The translations under genes and the position numbers were made by a program. A stretch of 64,000 bases of DNA from Paraspadella gotoi (Eukaryota > Chaetognatha), in assembly GCA_051294375.1 (NCBI GenBank), contig JBJCIZ010000028.1:329108-393107 (forward strand). Direction: 5' to 3'. This document shows positions 34,268-47,290 of this stretch, one piece after another. Positions within the stretch are counted from its first letter, which is position 1, and the number at the start of each line of letters is the position of its first letter. The notes below the pieces were generated by a model that was not told the origin of the DNA, did no database searches, and worked only from the letters and a program-made list of their open reading frames with translations.

Positions 34268-35192
34268 CTTTGCGATAAATTAACTATTGGCCGATGAAAA
34301 ATCGTTTCAATGGCTGAAAAAAAATGAATTAATTAATCAATTAATGAAATTGATTGAAAAAATAATAAGTAAATCGCCGGGTTTTTAAAAATAATTTTTA
34401 TTGTTTCTTGTGAAGTTTTTTTCTGTGACTTGAATTTTTTTTCATGAAAGCTAAGATGTGAAGGGCGCGTTTTGGTTTTGGTCACTTGTGAGAAGTGAGA
34501 ACAATCTGGATCTGGAGCATCGTTTTCGTCGTCGTCTCCCTTGTGTTTCTTGTTGTTCGTCGTCATCTGAAAGCAAGCGAGAGAGAGANNNNNNNNNNGA
34601 GAGAGAGAGCGCCTTTGCGCCGAATTGAAGTTTTCTTTTCACGTGATCGCATCTCCAGATCAAGTGACTACAGTAATAAGATAATTCTAACCAGAAACGT
34701 TTCTTGAGATATCATTTAGTTAACATGGGTTTACAATAGCATGAACTTTGACTTTCCGGTCACGTGATCAATGATCAATGATCAATCATCCGTGATCATG
34801 TTCTTAAATTAGTATGTAACAGACTGTATGAACAGATATTATTCAGTTTGTCATGAATTTAATTTGAATTTACTATCTGTTCATGTAATTTGCTTAGTAT
34901 CAACGGAACTGACTCAATTTTATCTGAGGTAAACATATTTAAAACGCACAGACAAAAAATTAGACCGACCTACTCACAAGCTTGGTTAGTTTATAACCAT
35001 TTCTGATTTGTTCATTCCCATTAGTATTTTTTTCACTTCATGGTGACTATTAGTTATATGTATGATTGTATATAATTAGATCTTGTTTATTAAAAATTGT
35101 ATTTAAACTTCAAATCATAAAAGGTATTTAAGACTCAAGGAAATTTTAGAAGAGTCAAATCCATGTTACAGTTTTGATTTACAGACCAGTTG
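34268..35192. other. Intergenic DNA with a short (GA)n tract and 10-N gap
   Basis: GAGAGA flanks an N run at about 34590-34598. An ATCAATGATCAATGATCAAT run lies near 34767-34785. No gene is seen. Confidence 0.6.
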
Positions 35193-35860
35193 ATTACAGA
35201 AGGCTTCATATTATAAAATGTGGTACCCCTTTTTTGTGACCAGAATCTGTTCCCACCAAAGTATTCGATCGAATTTTATGAAATTTTACATATACAGTCC
35301 TAATGATGATATAAATGGAACTATCGAGGCGAATTTTGATATTCAACCCCTGACAAGAGATACAGGGTCCTGGGGCTGGACCCCTGGGGGGGCCAAAAAT
35401 TGCTAAAAAAATGTTTTTAATATTTTAATATTTTTAGTAGCATCAGGTGCATTGACGTCTTAAACATGTAAAAAAAAACATTTTAGAACTAAAATTGATA
35501 TATTTTCAATAATTAAGCATTGTTTGAAGATGCATGGTTCATCGTTTTACTTCCAATTTTCCAAAATTATTCCCAATCTGACTTGAACAGCTGATGTTCA
35601 TGAAGATGAAAATTAAGGTAAACTAACATTTTTGAGGTAATAAATTTTTGACCATTTTTTGCCCCAATGGGTGACCCCCCAGATGGCCCATATCTCGGCT
35701 CAGGGGTCAATTATTGAAATTCGCCTCGATATTTCTATTTGTATTCACATAGGGATCGTTCATTCCAAATTTCAATAAATTTGGTCCAGTAATTTTCTCG
35801 GAACGTGTTCTGGTCACAAAAAAGGGGTACCACATTTTATAATATGAAGCCTTCTGTAAT
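35193..35860. mobile_element. 668-bp element with perfect 53-bp terminal inverted repeats
   Basis: 35193-35245 is the reverse complement of 35808-35860. The end begins ATTACAGAAGGCTTCATATT and contains GGTACCCC. The inverted similarity continues more weakly inward (ATCGAGGCGAATTTTGATAT against its complement near 35730, and AACCCCTGA against TCAGGGGTC). The interior has no transposase, and the 62-codon frame at the left end is incidental. It is a non-autonomous DNA transposon unlike the other MITEs here. Confidence 0.85.
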
Positions 35861-36290
35861 TTTTGCTGCATTTAATGCTAACTTAACAATGTATATAAAA
35901 ATAAGAGGAACCAAAAAGTTTTAAAAACAAGGTTTTACTATGTAAACGTTTTTATTTGATTACAACTGGAGAGAAACATACAAGCGCTTCTATGTCTGTG
36001 AAATATATACATCCAGAATAAACAATTTAAACGGTTTAGTGTTTAGAGATTTCGAGATTTTGTCATATTTCATCTGAAATGCGTTTAAAAAAGAAAATCA
36101 CTCTAGCGCAGCCGTTTTTGTTTTGTTTAAACGTATATCAAAAAGCAAATTTGTCAAAATTATCTTTGTTATGATTAGTATTTATTTATTCTGTCAGGGT
36201 TAAATTTTTTTTTGGGTTTGTTTATCTGATAAATTGACCTTGTATTCCCAGATTCAAATTTAAAATTAAGTTTGAAGTTTAGTTTAAAAG
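35861..36290. other. AT-rich intergenic DNA
   Basis: I see no gene, repeat or regulatory site that I can support. Confidence 0.5.
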
Positions 36291-36800
36291 TTAGGGTAAA
36301 GGAAGGTTAGGGATTAGGTTAGAGATCAGGGTTAGGGAATATGGTTAGGGATTAGGGTTAACGACTCAGGTTTAGGGTTAGAGATTAGTATTTAAAGTTT
36401 AGGGTTAGTGTTAAGGATTAAGTTAGTGTTAGGGATCAGGGTTAGGAATTAGGGTTAAGGATTAGGTTAGATATTAGGGTTAGGAATTAGGGTTAAGGAT
36501 TAGGTTAGAGATTAGGATTAGAAATTAGGGTTAAGGATTAGGATAGAGATTAGGGTTAGGAATTAGGGTTAAGTATTAGGTTAGATATTAGGGTTAGGAA
36601 TTAGGGTTAAGGATTAGGTTAGAGATTAGGGTGAGAAATTAGGGTTAAGGATTAGGTTAAAGATTAGGGTTAGGAAATAGGGTTCGGGATTAGGTTAGAG
36701 ATTAGGGTTAGGAATTAGGGTTAAGGATTAGGTTAGAGATTAGGGTTAGAAATTAGGGTTAAGAATTGGGTTATAGGTTTTTCTATAAATCAAGGTCAAA
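36290..36800 (+). repeat. GGTTAG-rich minisatellite, about 38-bp unit
   Basis: About 13 units of GGATTAGGTTAGAGATTAGG plus GTTAGGAATTAGGGTTAA are present, increasingly diverged at both edges. The core hexamer resembles the telomeric TTAGGG/TTAGG motif but is interspersed with GATTAG, AATTAG and AGATTAG. Confidence 0.85.
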
Positions 36801-36892
36801 TATTAGGGTTGAATTCAATATCAGGGATTAAGGAATAGTGCGAGCAGATAAATTTATATATTTTTAGTTTATAATGTAGAGTCTAATTCAAA

Positions 36893-36955
36893 TTACTTTT
36901 GACAATATCATTTTTGAATGGTTTTCTCTTTCAAATGAATAGCTTGATGATTATT
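36893..36955 (-). pseudogene. Relic of a C2H2 finger and linker
   Basis: Read on the minus strand, the stretch gives NHQAIHLKEKTIQK followed by a stop and YCQK. This is clearly the HQ..H-x-KEKP-x-K-x-C..CQK pattern of the neighbouring zinc-finger gene. It is about 0.7 kb downstream of that gene's end and shows the gene or a relative once extended further. Confidence 0.55.
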
Positions 36956-37683
36956 TCAATCTGGAGCGAAAAGAAAAAACTTCTACAATAATTGAAACGA
37001 GGAGCAATCAGGTTATAAAATTTTTTTCTACTAATAGAAAAATACTTGACTTTTTTTTCCACCAATTCGTAACATTCTAGCTAGGATAGTTGCTATGTTC
37101 TAAAAATTTTCATCAGAGGGTAAATTTCTGAAGAATCAGAATTTTTACTTTGAAAGTGGATCTTATTATCAATCCTTCAGTTCCCATTAGAGAATTTAAT
37201 TTTTTTTTTAATGCTTCATTTTTTGGATCAATAAGATACTGTGGTATGTAAAGGTATCACGAACCAGAATAAAAAAAATTATAATATGAATCTTACTCAA
37301 TAATAATCATCTCGTTTAAAATCTATTAAAAATAAAAATTTCAGTTTGGGGAAAAAAATTAGAAAAGATGACTTTGTTGATAAATAATAGTTACCATAGA
37401 AAATAAGTTAGGTTTTACCTGAGGATTTTTTTTATGATAACCAATCACCAAACTGACTTTTTATCACCAAAAAAAATTGTTTTATATTAGATAACTTCAC
37501 AATCAGCATTAAAAATAGTTTAACTGTTAAAAATATTATATTTTATTTAATATTATTAAATTTTATAGTTATCTTTTTTATTATTATCATTATTGTTAAT
37601 GATATTATTTTTTTTTAATATCTTATGTTATTTTCAATAATTAGGAGAGGACCCAGTTGACTCACTCAACCCTTTATGTGAGT
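36956..37683. other. AT-rich intergenic DNA
   Basis: No gene is seen. Long A and T runs are present, and the 3' side of the zinc-finger gene on the minus strand begins here. Confidence 0.5.
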
Positions 37684-38988
37684 TCAAAGATGTTTTATGA
37701 GACTGATTTTGACAGAAAAGCACTTTTTACACACTTTGCACTTGTATGGTTTTTCTTTTGTATGGGTTTCTTGATGAATTTTTAAATGAGTGCTTTGTGA
37801 AAACGACTTTTGGCATATTTTGCATTCATATGGTTTTTCTCCTGTATGAGTCCTATTATGCATTCGAAGACCCTGAAGTTGTGAAAACCTTTTAGGACAT
37901 CTTTCACTTTTGGACTGTTTTTCTGTATTATGAATTTTTTGATGTTTTTTAAGGCAACCTTTTGATGAAAAGCTCTTTTGACACGTTTCACATAAGTAAG
38001 GTTTTTCTTTTGTGTGAACTCTACTATGCCGCTTAAGAGTTCCACTTTCCGAGAAGCATTTTTGACATGTATTGCATTTATATGGCTTTTCATTGGTGTG
38101 CGTTTTAAGATGTGTTTTGAGACTACTATTTTGCGAAAAGCACTTCTGACAAATCTCACATTTGTATGGTTTTTCTTTAGTATGTGTTAGATGATGTATC
38201 TTTAAGTTACTAGGCTGTGAAAAGCACTTTAGACAAATTTCACATTTGTATGGTTTTTCTTTAGTATGTGTTCGATGATGTAACTTTAAGCTCCAAGAAT
38301 GTGAAAAGCTCTTATGACAAGTTTCACACTTATATGGTTTTTCTTTTGTGTGAGTTTTTTGATGAGTTTTCATGTAGCTTTTAGATGAAAAGCATCTTTG
38401 ACATATTTCACATTTGTATGGTTTTTCGTTTGTATGTGTTTTATGATGTATCTTTAAGTTACTAAACCTTGAAAAGCTTTTCTGGCAAGTTTCACAATTA
38501 TATGGTTTTTCTTTAGTATGTGTTAGATGATGTACCTTTAAGCAAAAAGAACGTGAAAAGCTCTTCTGACAAGTTTCACACTTATATAGTTTTTCTTTTG
38601 TATGTATTGCTTGATGTTTTTTCACGCTGCTTTTAAATGAAAAGCATTTTTGACAAGTTTCACATTTGTATGGTTTTTCGTTTGTATGAGTTGCTTGATG
38701 ACTTTTCAGGTTGCTTTTATAAGAAAAGCATTTTTGACAAGTTTCACACTTATATGGTTTTTCTTTTGTGTGAGTTGATTGATGGCTTTTCACGCTGCTT
38801 TGAGATGAAAAGCCTCTTGGACAAATTCCGCATCGGTATGATTTTGCCAATTTATTTTTGGAATCTTTATCAATCACTGATCTAACGTGATCGAGTCCAG
38901 ACGCAGAAAAAAAGTTTTCATCGTTATTCGAGATATTTTCCTCGGGGGAATTAATTGATAAACCATCTGATGGTTTGACACTTTCCAT
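37684..38988 (-). CDS. C2H2 zinc-finger protein, 14 fingers, 434 residues
   Basis: Probable nuclear, sequence-specific DNA-binding protein. It is a single uninterrupted frame from ATG 38988 to TGA 37684. Residues 1-50 form a Ser/Asn/Asp/Glu-rich leader without a KRAB, ZAD, BTB or SCAN domain. From about residue 52 there are 14 tandem fingers, nearly all C-x2-C-x12-H-x3-H with [10 protein letters not shown] linkers. Finger 12 has Ser in place of the first Cys (SERCPKRF) and is probably non-functional. Finger 14 stops right after its first His (SLIKHL-stop). Beyond the TGA the same frame would continue with Thr-His, so the stop looks like a point change that removed the last zinc ligand. Linkers are TKEKP or TNEKP rather than the classical TGEKP. 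Single-exon structure and finger style match the gene at 2788-5585, so the two are paralogues. Confidence 0.92.
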   Translation of the reverse strand: MESVKPSDGLSINSPEENISNNDENFFSASGLDHVRSVIDKDSKNKLAKSYRCGICPRGFSSQSSVKSHQSTHTKEKPYKCETCQKCFSYKSNLKSHQATHTNEKPYKCETCQKCFSFKSSVKKHQAIHTKEKLYKCETCQKSFSRSFCLKVHHLTHTKEKPYNCETCQKSFSRFSNLKIHHKTHTNEKPYKCEICQRCFSSKSYMKTHQKTHTKEKPYKCETCHKSFSHSWSLKLHHRTHTKEKPYKCEICLKCFSQPSNLKIHHLTHTKEKPYKCEICQKCFSQNSSLKTHLKTHTNEKPYKCNTCQKCFSESGTLKRHSRVHTKEKPYLCETCQKSFSSKGCLKKHQKIHNTEKQSKSERCPKRFSQLQGLRMHNRTHTGEKPYECKICQKSFSQSTHLKIHQETHTKEKPYKCKVCKKCFSVKISLIKHL

Positions 38989-39194
38989 TTCTTTTAGTTA
39001 TGTAACAACGCAAGTTTGTTTTTTTTTGTTAGATAAATCGTTAACGGAGAATTTTCAGTTTGTTCAAAACGCTTTATTATTAAACGATTTATTTTCGTTT
39101 ATTGAAAAAGAGACGTCCAGTAATAAGCAAAATGTAAGAAAAAATGTGAAAAGGCCCCGAAAGTGAAAATCGTGAAAATCAACGAGCTCAGTGA

Positions 39195-39359
39195 ATGGAA
39201 ATGGGGAGGAAGAGGATGCGGGAGGCGAAGCCCCTCCTCCTCATCGGATTTCTCTTCATCATTTACTACCAAACGTCGAACCCTCGAGCTCAGTCTCGAG
39301 ATCTCGCGTCTAAAATGAAGCCAGTTTCACTGTACGCACCCATCCAGTTCAAAAACTGA
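39195..39359 (+). CDS. Small putative type II membrane protein or first exon
   Basis: The ATG at 39195 opens 54 codons before TGA. The N-terminus is strongly basic (MEMGRKRMREAK), followed by a hydrophobic span of about 14 residues (PLLLIGFLFIIYYQ) and a polar tail. This is the layout of a signal anchor such as those of Golgi glycosyltransferases, but no catalytic part follows. Base composition is more GC-rich than the flanks. It lies about 200 bp upstream of, and opposite in direction to, the zinc-finger gene. It could be a first exon with its next exon beyond the (TCAA)n arrays, or chance. Confidence 0.3.
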   Translation: MEMGRKRMREAKPLLLIGFLFIIYYQTSNPRAQSRDLASKMKPVSLYAPIQFKN

Positions 39360-39784
39360 CGACGAAGATTTGAATATCCTCTTCCTCCTCCTATTCCTCT
39401 TCCTCTTTCTCCTCCTCTTCCTCTGCCTCTTTCTCCTACTCCTCCTCCTCCCCAAGACTCTCTCGTTCATCGATCAATCAATCGATCAATCAATCGATCA
39501 ATCAATCGATCAATCAATCAATCGATCAATCAATCATTCAATCAATCAATCAACCAATCAATCAATAAGTAAATGGATCGATCGGCAGTCGGCAACATTA
39601 GTTATTGTATTCACGATTTGGTTATTTTGGATTACGGAACTAATTTTATTAGGAATTTCAGTGGTTGATTGATTGATTGATTTACTGATTCACTGATTGA
39701 TTGATTCACTGATTGATGAGATTGATTGATTATTGATTGATATTGATTGATTGATTGATTGATTGATCGATCGATTGGATTGAT

Positions 39785-39829
<45 letters not shown>

Positions 39830-39854
39830 ATTGATTGATTGATTGATTGATTGA

Positions 39855-39887
<33 letters not shown>

Positions 39888-40195
39888 GATTGATTGATTG
39901 ATTTGATGATCGATCGATCGATCGATTATTTATCTTTAATTAATTGATTGATGGATCAATTAAAATGATTTATTTATTTGTTTATCAATTAATTTATAGA
40001 TTTATTTACATATTTGTAAGAATATTCGTTAGCATTTTTTTCACTTCGTCTTCGTCTTCGTCGTCGTTTTCACCAAAGAAAGTAAATTGACAAAGAAGGC
40101 TTTTCTTGGTAACCGGTTATTAAATAATTAAATCTCAACCTGTATTTTTTAAAACAACGTGATACCAACACAAGAGAGAGAGAGAGAGAGAGCAG

Positions 40196-40262
<67 letters not shown>

Positions 40263-40291
40263 GAAAAATAAAAAGAGAGAGAGAAGAGAGA

Positions 40292-40337
<46 letters not shown>

Positions 40338-41082
40338 AAGAGAGAGAGACCTTCCTCGTCTTAACCGGTTTTTTTCCCTCTTCATTTTCTCAAACTTCGT
40401 CTCGTTTTACTCGTGTTTTGAAAACGTGACCCGAAAAAGAGAAAACGCTGTATTACGACATCAACGGAAGCATCTACAGCATCGACAAATGCCGTTGACG
40501 CCTGAATTCTCTTTCGCTCTTTGGTAGAAATAAACTGGGGATTTACACCTCAACGTTGAAAATGTCAACATGTCCCCAAAAAATGTGAATTTCAGCGCCG
40601 AAGGATGTAAAAAATAAAAAAAGAAATAATCGTAAGTAAATTTTCGGAATGTTGTTGTTGCTGTTGTTTTTGTTGTTGTTGCTGTTGTCGTCGTTTTAAA
40701 ATTCATTTTCCTTTGTATTTATTAAATTATCTTGCTTTTAAATTTAAATTTGAATTTAAATTATCCTGCCTTTAAACCATTCTCTGCTATGATACTGTAG
40801 TGACGTTGAACGCGACTGTTCCCAGACATGAGCGCCGTAAGGCTTCCTTATAGGAGATAGTATATACTAGATAAATACTATCCATGGTCCTCTCCTCTTG
40901 TTCATTTTAATATCAACTATTAATAAATTATAAGTTGACTCGATAAAATGAAAAAGCGAGCCGCGTTTTTTTTTAAATTATACCCATGAAATCACAAACT
41001 GCGTTGGCGCCAGATTCTTTCACCATTGACCCCCTTTCTTTGAAACGGCTTCCGCCATTTCGTCTCGGATGACTCGACGATA
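39360..41082. repeat. Microsatellite-rich intergenic DNA
   Basis: In order: a CTCCTCTTC pyrimidine tract (39380-39460), (TCAA)n (39470-39565), (TTGA)n with ATCGATCG interruptions (39665-39960), CGTCTT repeats (40045-40075), (GA)n (40172-40350) and TTGTTG repeats (40650-40695). No gene is supported. The GA- and TTGA-spanning frames are artefacts. Confidence 0.8.
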
Positions 41083-42090
41083 ATGAGCGCCGCGGCGTCG
41101 ACCGCGCCCGCTTCCGGCGCGCCGGTTTCCACCTCGGTTCCGATAAACGCGACGGCCGGAAACGGAACTCTCACTTGTTTTGGGAATCCGGCGCCGGAAA
41201 ATTCGATTCTTTCTCAAATCGTTTATTACGTCTGTTGGTTCGTGGATCTCGTCGTTGGATTTTTGGAGGTGAGATCGATCGATCGACCAATCAAACAATC
41301 GATAATCGATCAACCAATCAATCGGTCAATCGGTCAATCGATCAATCACTCGATCAAACAATAAATCAATCATTCAATCGCTAAATCTTTCGATCAATCA
41401 TTAAATAAGTCAATCAATAAATAAATATACCAATCAATCACGACGTAAAAGAAAATTGAGAATGAATCAACGAAAACTTAAAGTGAAGAAATGACTGGAT
41501 GAATAAATTAATTAATTAATTAATTAATTAAATAATTAATCAATTAATTAATTTATTAAATTGATCACGGATTTAAAATGTAGTTCAGTGTAAAACGGTC
41601 AGCTAAAATTAACGAATAAGTAAAGGACTGAGTAATTTAATAAATAAAGGAATGAATAAGTCAATTAAAGAAGAATGTAAGGACTTAACCAATGAATGAA
41701 CAGGTTAATGAATGAATGAATGAATGAATGAATAAGTGAATTAACAAAGAATGTAAGAAAGACTTAACCAATGAATGAATTAATGAATTAATGTATGAAT
41801 GTATCATTTAAACATTTAATCATTCAATCAATCGATTAATCTGTCATTGAACCAATCAATCAATCAATCAATCAACTAATCAATCAAACAATCAATCAAT
41901 ATTTCAATAAATTAATCAATCAATCAATCAATAAATCAAACAATCAATCAAACCAATCAATCAATCATTAAATCAATCTATCTATCAATCAATCTATCAT
42001 TCAATCAATCAATTAATCAATCAATCAATCATTCAATCAATCAATCAATCAACCAGTAAATAAATCAATAAATCAATCAATATTTCAATA

Positions 42091-42141
<51 letters not shown>

Positions 42142-42729
42142 CCAATCAAACCAATCAATCAATCAAACTCCCCCCCACCACAGTCCCTCCCCCTCGACTT
42201 CAACCTCGCCCTCGCTCTCTTCCTCACCGCCTCCCTCTTCCTCCTCCTCCTCCTTTGCTGCTGCTGCTACTGCTGCTGCAAAAAATGCTGCTGCGGCGGC
42301 GACGCGGACAAAAAGAGCGGGAAAAAGAAGAGGGTGAAACAAAAGATCGAATACACTTACCTGGATCCGCGAGAGGCGCCGGCGATCAAGAGCGCGAAGG
42401 CGCCCAAGACCGCATTCGATAAGGTTCCCTTGATTGGACGTTTCATAGAGGAGAAGGTGATTTTGATTTGATTTGATTGGATCGACTTGATTAGATTGAT
42501 TGATTGATTGATTTTTTCATTGTTTCATTCATTTATTTATTCATTTATACATTCATTCAGGGAGGGCTGTGGCAAAGAGGGGGGAAGGGAGGAAGGGCGA
42601 GAGAGGGAGAGAGAGAGAGAGAGAGAGAGAGACGGGGACAGTCAATGATTAATTGACGTTATATTTGTTTACTTATTTTTTTTTATTGATTTATTGAATG
42701 ATTGATTAATTGTTCTCTCTTTTTCATTC

Positions 42730-42799
<70 letters not shown>

Positions 42800-45700
42800 A
42801 TAAAACAATTTCACCAATTCGGCATTCTTTGCTTTTTTTTTTGGCCATTTTCAACAAACTGGTTATTTTGTCCTCTTTATCTTCTCCCTTCTTACTGAAT
42901 GAACGTTCATCCTTGCATCACAACGTAATAATGTTAAAAAGACCCCTTTACATTTACATTTACATTTACATTTGTCCCCAACTCTTCCCTTTCACGAAAA
43001 CAGGTTCAACCGAATCTCTACCGCATTCAACCGAATTCCATCTTGAAATCGGGTCTCGTTTCTGGCCTCAACGACGGCGACGCTGATGCCAGTTTCAATC
43101 TTGGTCGATTGCAATTCTCCATGAAGACTCAAGGGGGCAGAAGGTTGAGAGGGAAGGATCTCATCGTCGGGGTCATTCAAGGTTCGTGTTTCCGGGTAGG
43201 AGTATGATAATATAGTATGATAATGATACCGTTGCTTTTTTTTGTATTTAACAATTGTGTTGCTTGTTTTGTATTCAATTTTGTTAATATCGTTTTTGTT
43301 ATTTATACCAAAAAAAATTGATCGAGTATTACCCCAAGTTATGAGCATGTTTAATATACGTAGGACAAAACCGATGGGCAGACAGACAGCAGAAAGACCG
43401 AGAGACGGACATACCGATTTACAGACCGACCGACCAAAAAGTGATTCATATACTCGCGGCGCAAGAAGGACAAGAAAATTAAAATAGTTTTAAATAGTTA
43501 AAGAGGCCAAAACCTTTTAGTAAAGAAATGCCTTTCAGCCTTGAGTTTAGAATTGCGAAGATACGGAATTGAGAAAAGTTTAAATAAAATATTTGACCAG
43601 TCATCCATATAATTATTCGATTAATTAATTAATTTATGGAATTATTCAGCCCGATGAATTTTTTATAAAAAAAATATTTCCCTCGGTTTGCAAGCGAGCG
43701 ATCTAAACTCTTCTGGACAAAGCAAGACCGGCGTCTCTTCATCCTTCATCAGCGTCGCCCTTCTGCCGCAAAACATCAACTACGAAACGAGGGTCGTGGA
43801 GCGAAACGATGATCCTACTTTTAGCGAGGTGAGGAGAGAGTAAGTCGCCCAGATTTCTTATTTCCTTAATACGAACTCTGGAATGAAATGTGGTAATTGT
43901 CTTTCATAGTTGATGTTAGTAGGAATCGACGTTGTTCTTTTAGTTGGCGAAATTAAGCCTGTTTAAATGGTGACAATTTTACAAGCGCCGGTAGAAATAT
44001 GCTGTCATTTACAAACCAGTGGTTAATTCATTGATTTTAAAAATTAGTTGAGAAGAAAATACTAAAAATATTTATGTATTAAAATTTTATATTGATCAGT
44101 TAAGATATGCCTTGACAATGAGTGGAGAAAGTTGGCTTGTAAAATCGGGTTTCATTTTCCAACTCACTGTTTTTAAATTCTTTTTTTTGGGGAACTTTTA
44201 GCACTTTTTAAACAAAGTATTTATTAAAAATATTAACAATATTTAATAATCCTTCAGAAAGCCCTAAAAATATGAAGAGAATGATATACTTACGAAAGCT
44301 CTAACATAAAAAGTGAGCTGCCAGCCCTTGGTTCAATTAAGAGTGTCAAAAGTGAATTATTTAAAATTTTAAATCTTTTTCCAAAATATATGACCTGTTT
44401 AAATTATTATAAACATAAAATATTATTATTTATATAAGTATATGAAAAGAGCCTGAGAAAAAAAGGATTTAAGATAGCCAATCACTATTTAATAAATATC
44501 ATAAATTTACTCTTCCAGCTATTGATTTTTAAAAAGATGTCTCGTTTTTGAGTATCGTAATTAAATTAAAGCTGGGCCAGTTAAATTTTATACTACAGTA
44601 TTGTAAGTATGTCATTCTTTTTAGATTTGAAAGGGCTTTCAGAAATAATAAAATTAATATTATTTTATTTCAAATTTCTTCAGAAAACTTACTGAAAGTA
44701 AGAGAAAAAATTGAAATCTAAAAAAAGTGAGTTGGAAAATCAAACCCGATGTTATACAAGCTAACTTTCTCTCCTCATATTGTCAAAGGCATATCTTAAC
44801 TGATTCAATATAAAATTTTTTAACAGCATAAATAGTTTTAAATATTTTCTACTCAACTAAATTTTTAAAATCAATGAAAATAACCACTGGTTTGCGAAAT
44901 GACAGCATATTTCTAACCTGGCGCTTGTAAAATTGTCACCATGTATGTATTATTATTTATCGGTAATTTTAAATTCGCAGATTCAAAAGTTTCTCTCTCT
45001 CTCTCTCAGTCTCTCTCTCTCTCTCAAATGACTTAAGGCTCCACACGTACGATCGATGTCTTTAGACAACGAAAATCTGAACTTTCAATAATTACCATAA
45101 TTTCTTGATCTCATTGGATAGTACGAACTTTCTTCATTTAAAAAACGGTAAGACTTAAGTTATCTCTTTCTTATCACTTAGACTTCCCATGTAAATTTCT
45201 ATGAGTTAAAAATACGGTAAGAGCATGATTTCTTTAAATGATTGTCTTTAATCTCATTAACTGCTTAGAATTTTAGATATAAGTATGTTCCGAATTTTTA
45301 TGGTATAGATAATTTTTAAAAGATCGAATTCCTCATAAGAATCTTCACGTCTTTTACTTTACATAAAATCGTTTTTAGGTAAGACGCCAACATTATCTGA
45401 TACAATTTTTTTCCTCATACGCTTTTTCTCCGGATTCTTTTTACTTCCCTTTTTTCTTCTCTTCTTATATTTTCCTCTTCCTCTTTCGCTCCCTTACTCT
45501 CACTATGTCACTTACCATTTTTCGGCCCCTAAGCCTTTTCTGCCACTCTTGCACTTTCCACCTTTTTTTCTCCTTCTCTCTTTCCCTTTCTTTTCCCCTC
45601 TTTTCTTTCCAAATTTTCCTCCTCATTTCCTACCTTTTATTTGTCTCACTATTTTTCCTCCATTTGCCTATATTTTTTTGCCTTTGGCCCCTCTTTCATT

Positions 45701-46711
45701 TTCTTCCCTTCTCCTTTTCTTGTTTTCTATTTCCTCTTCCCTCTCACAACGTTTATATTGAGCCATATCAAAGAAAATCTTTAACATGCATTATAAGAAA
45801 AGAAAATTGCACGGTAGCGCATGATTTTTTCTTTCAATTTTGGTTGCTTAGCAAATTTAGTAAAATCGACAGATTTTGCGGAAAATTTTTTCGCAAAATC
45901 TGTCGATTCTCAGAAAAAAGAAGTCCTGACCTTTCTATTGGGTAAAGGATGCGGTTTTTTTTGTTTTATAAACTGTCAGTAATTACCCTATCCATCTGTT
46001 AAAATTAATAAAAGAGTTAAAAAATATTTTCTTTATCATAAATAAATGCAAGTCACAAAAAGTCACAAATAAAAGTTGTCTTTTAAAAATTATTTGTGGC
46101 TAAACGATAAGAGTTTTTTTTGATAATTTTGTAGGTGTTAAATACTTATTCTGTTGACTATATTTTTCTGTTAGTTAAGCCAATTTAAACATATTTTTGT
46201 TTAATAAAATATAATAAAAACTAAAACTGCGACTTTTTGACTTGTCAACTTAAAAATTAATTGCATAAGTGAACTATGAATGATATAAGGAAAATATTTT
46301 ACTCAAGACTGAGGAAGATAAGGAAGAAAGGAATTCCAAAATAAAAAATTCTTTCTCAACTTTCCTTGGCATTCAAATGTGAAGACGAAAAGTGAAAAAT
46401 GGACAAAAATGGACATGATTTTTTTTTCCTAAAGTTGACAAAAATGTTTACTCTTATAATATTAGAATAGCTGGAGATGGTTTTACACCAATCCGTAGTA
46501 TTCGGCCTAAATTTATATTATGGTTGAGAATCTAGAATTAATTTTGTTAATATACTGAACAATACTGGAAAAAGTAGTTTTTTTCCTCTGAATGCGAGGA
46601 TCGTAAGCAGAGGCTTAAATGTAAATTACATTGTAATGAAGTAGCTTTTTATGGTCTATTGTTTTAGTTTGTGCTTAAAGCCCCATTGAATAAACGCAAA
46701 TTCAAAATTAA

Positions 46712-46768
<57 letters not shown>

Positions 46769-47259
46769 AAGGAATTCACTTTCGATAACGTCTCCAAGCT
46801 GTCTTCAAGCCGCCTTCGCTTCCGCGCCTGGCACTTCAACCGAGTCGTCGTCGACGCTCCTCCCATCGGCGAGATCGTCGTCCCGTTGGAGAAGTACGAC
46901 CTGGGGATTCCCGTGGAAGAATGGCATCGCTTCAAGCCGCCCGTCGAGAAGGGACCGGGGTGAGGAAAAAAAAGGATTTTGAGAGACGTTTGGTTAGTAT
47001 GTTAGTTTGTTAGTATGTTTACTTTCTTTGTTCATATTAATCGGAAGTTTTTTTTTTTTATTAATTAGGTTTCGGTTAATTTGTTTTTCCCCCCTTTTGG
47101 TTTTGTATATTTTATCAATTGTTTGTTTATTGTTTTTTTGTTTTTTTTAATTTTTTGTTTGTTCTTTTGTTTATTTATTCTTGTCTTTATTCTTTATTCT
47201 TTTTTTTTCTTGTTTTCCTCTTCTCTTCCTCTCTTCTCTGTCTTTTCTTTACCCTCTCT

Positions 47260-47290
<31 letters not shown>

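Noticed and set aside
35218-35406. 62-codon open frame at the left end of the 668-bp element
   Set aside because: It starts inside the terminal repeat, has no domain and does not resemble a transposase.
36290-36800. Chromosome end (true telomere)
   Set aside because: The motif is degenerate, internal and flanked by genes on both sides.
39370-39672. 100-codon Leu/Phe-rich then Asn/Gln/Ser-rich frame
   Set aside because: It is built from a CTCCTC tract and a (TCAA)n array.
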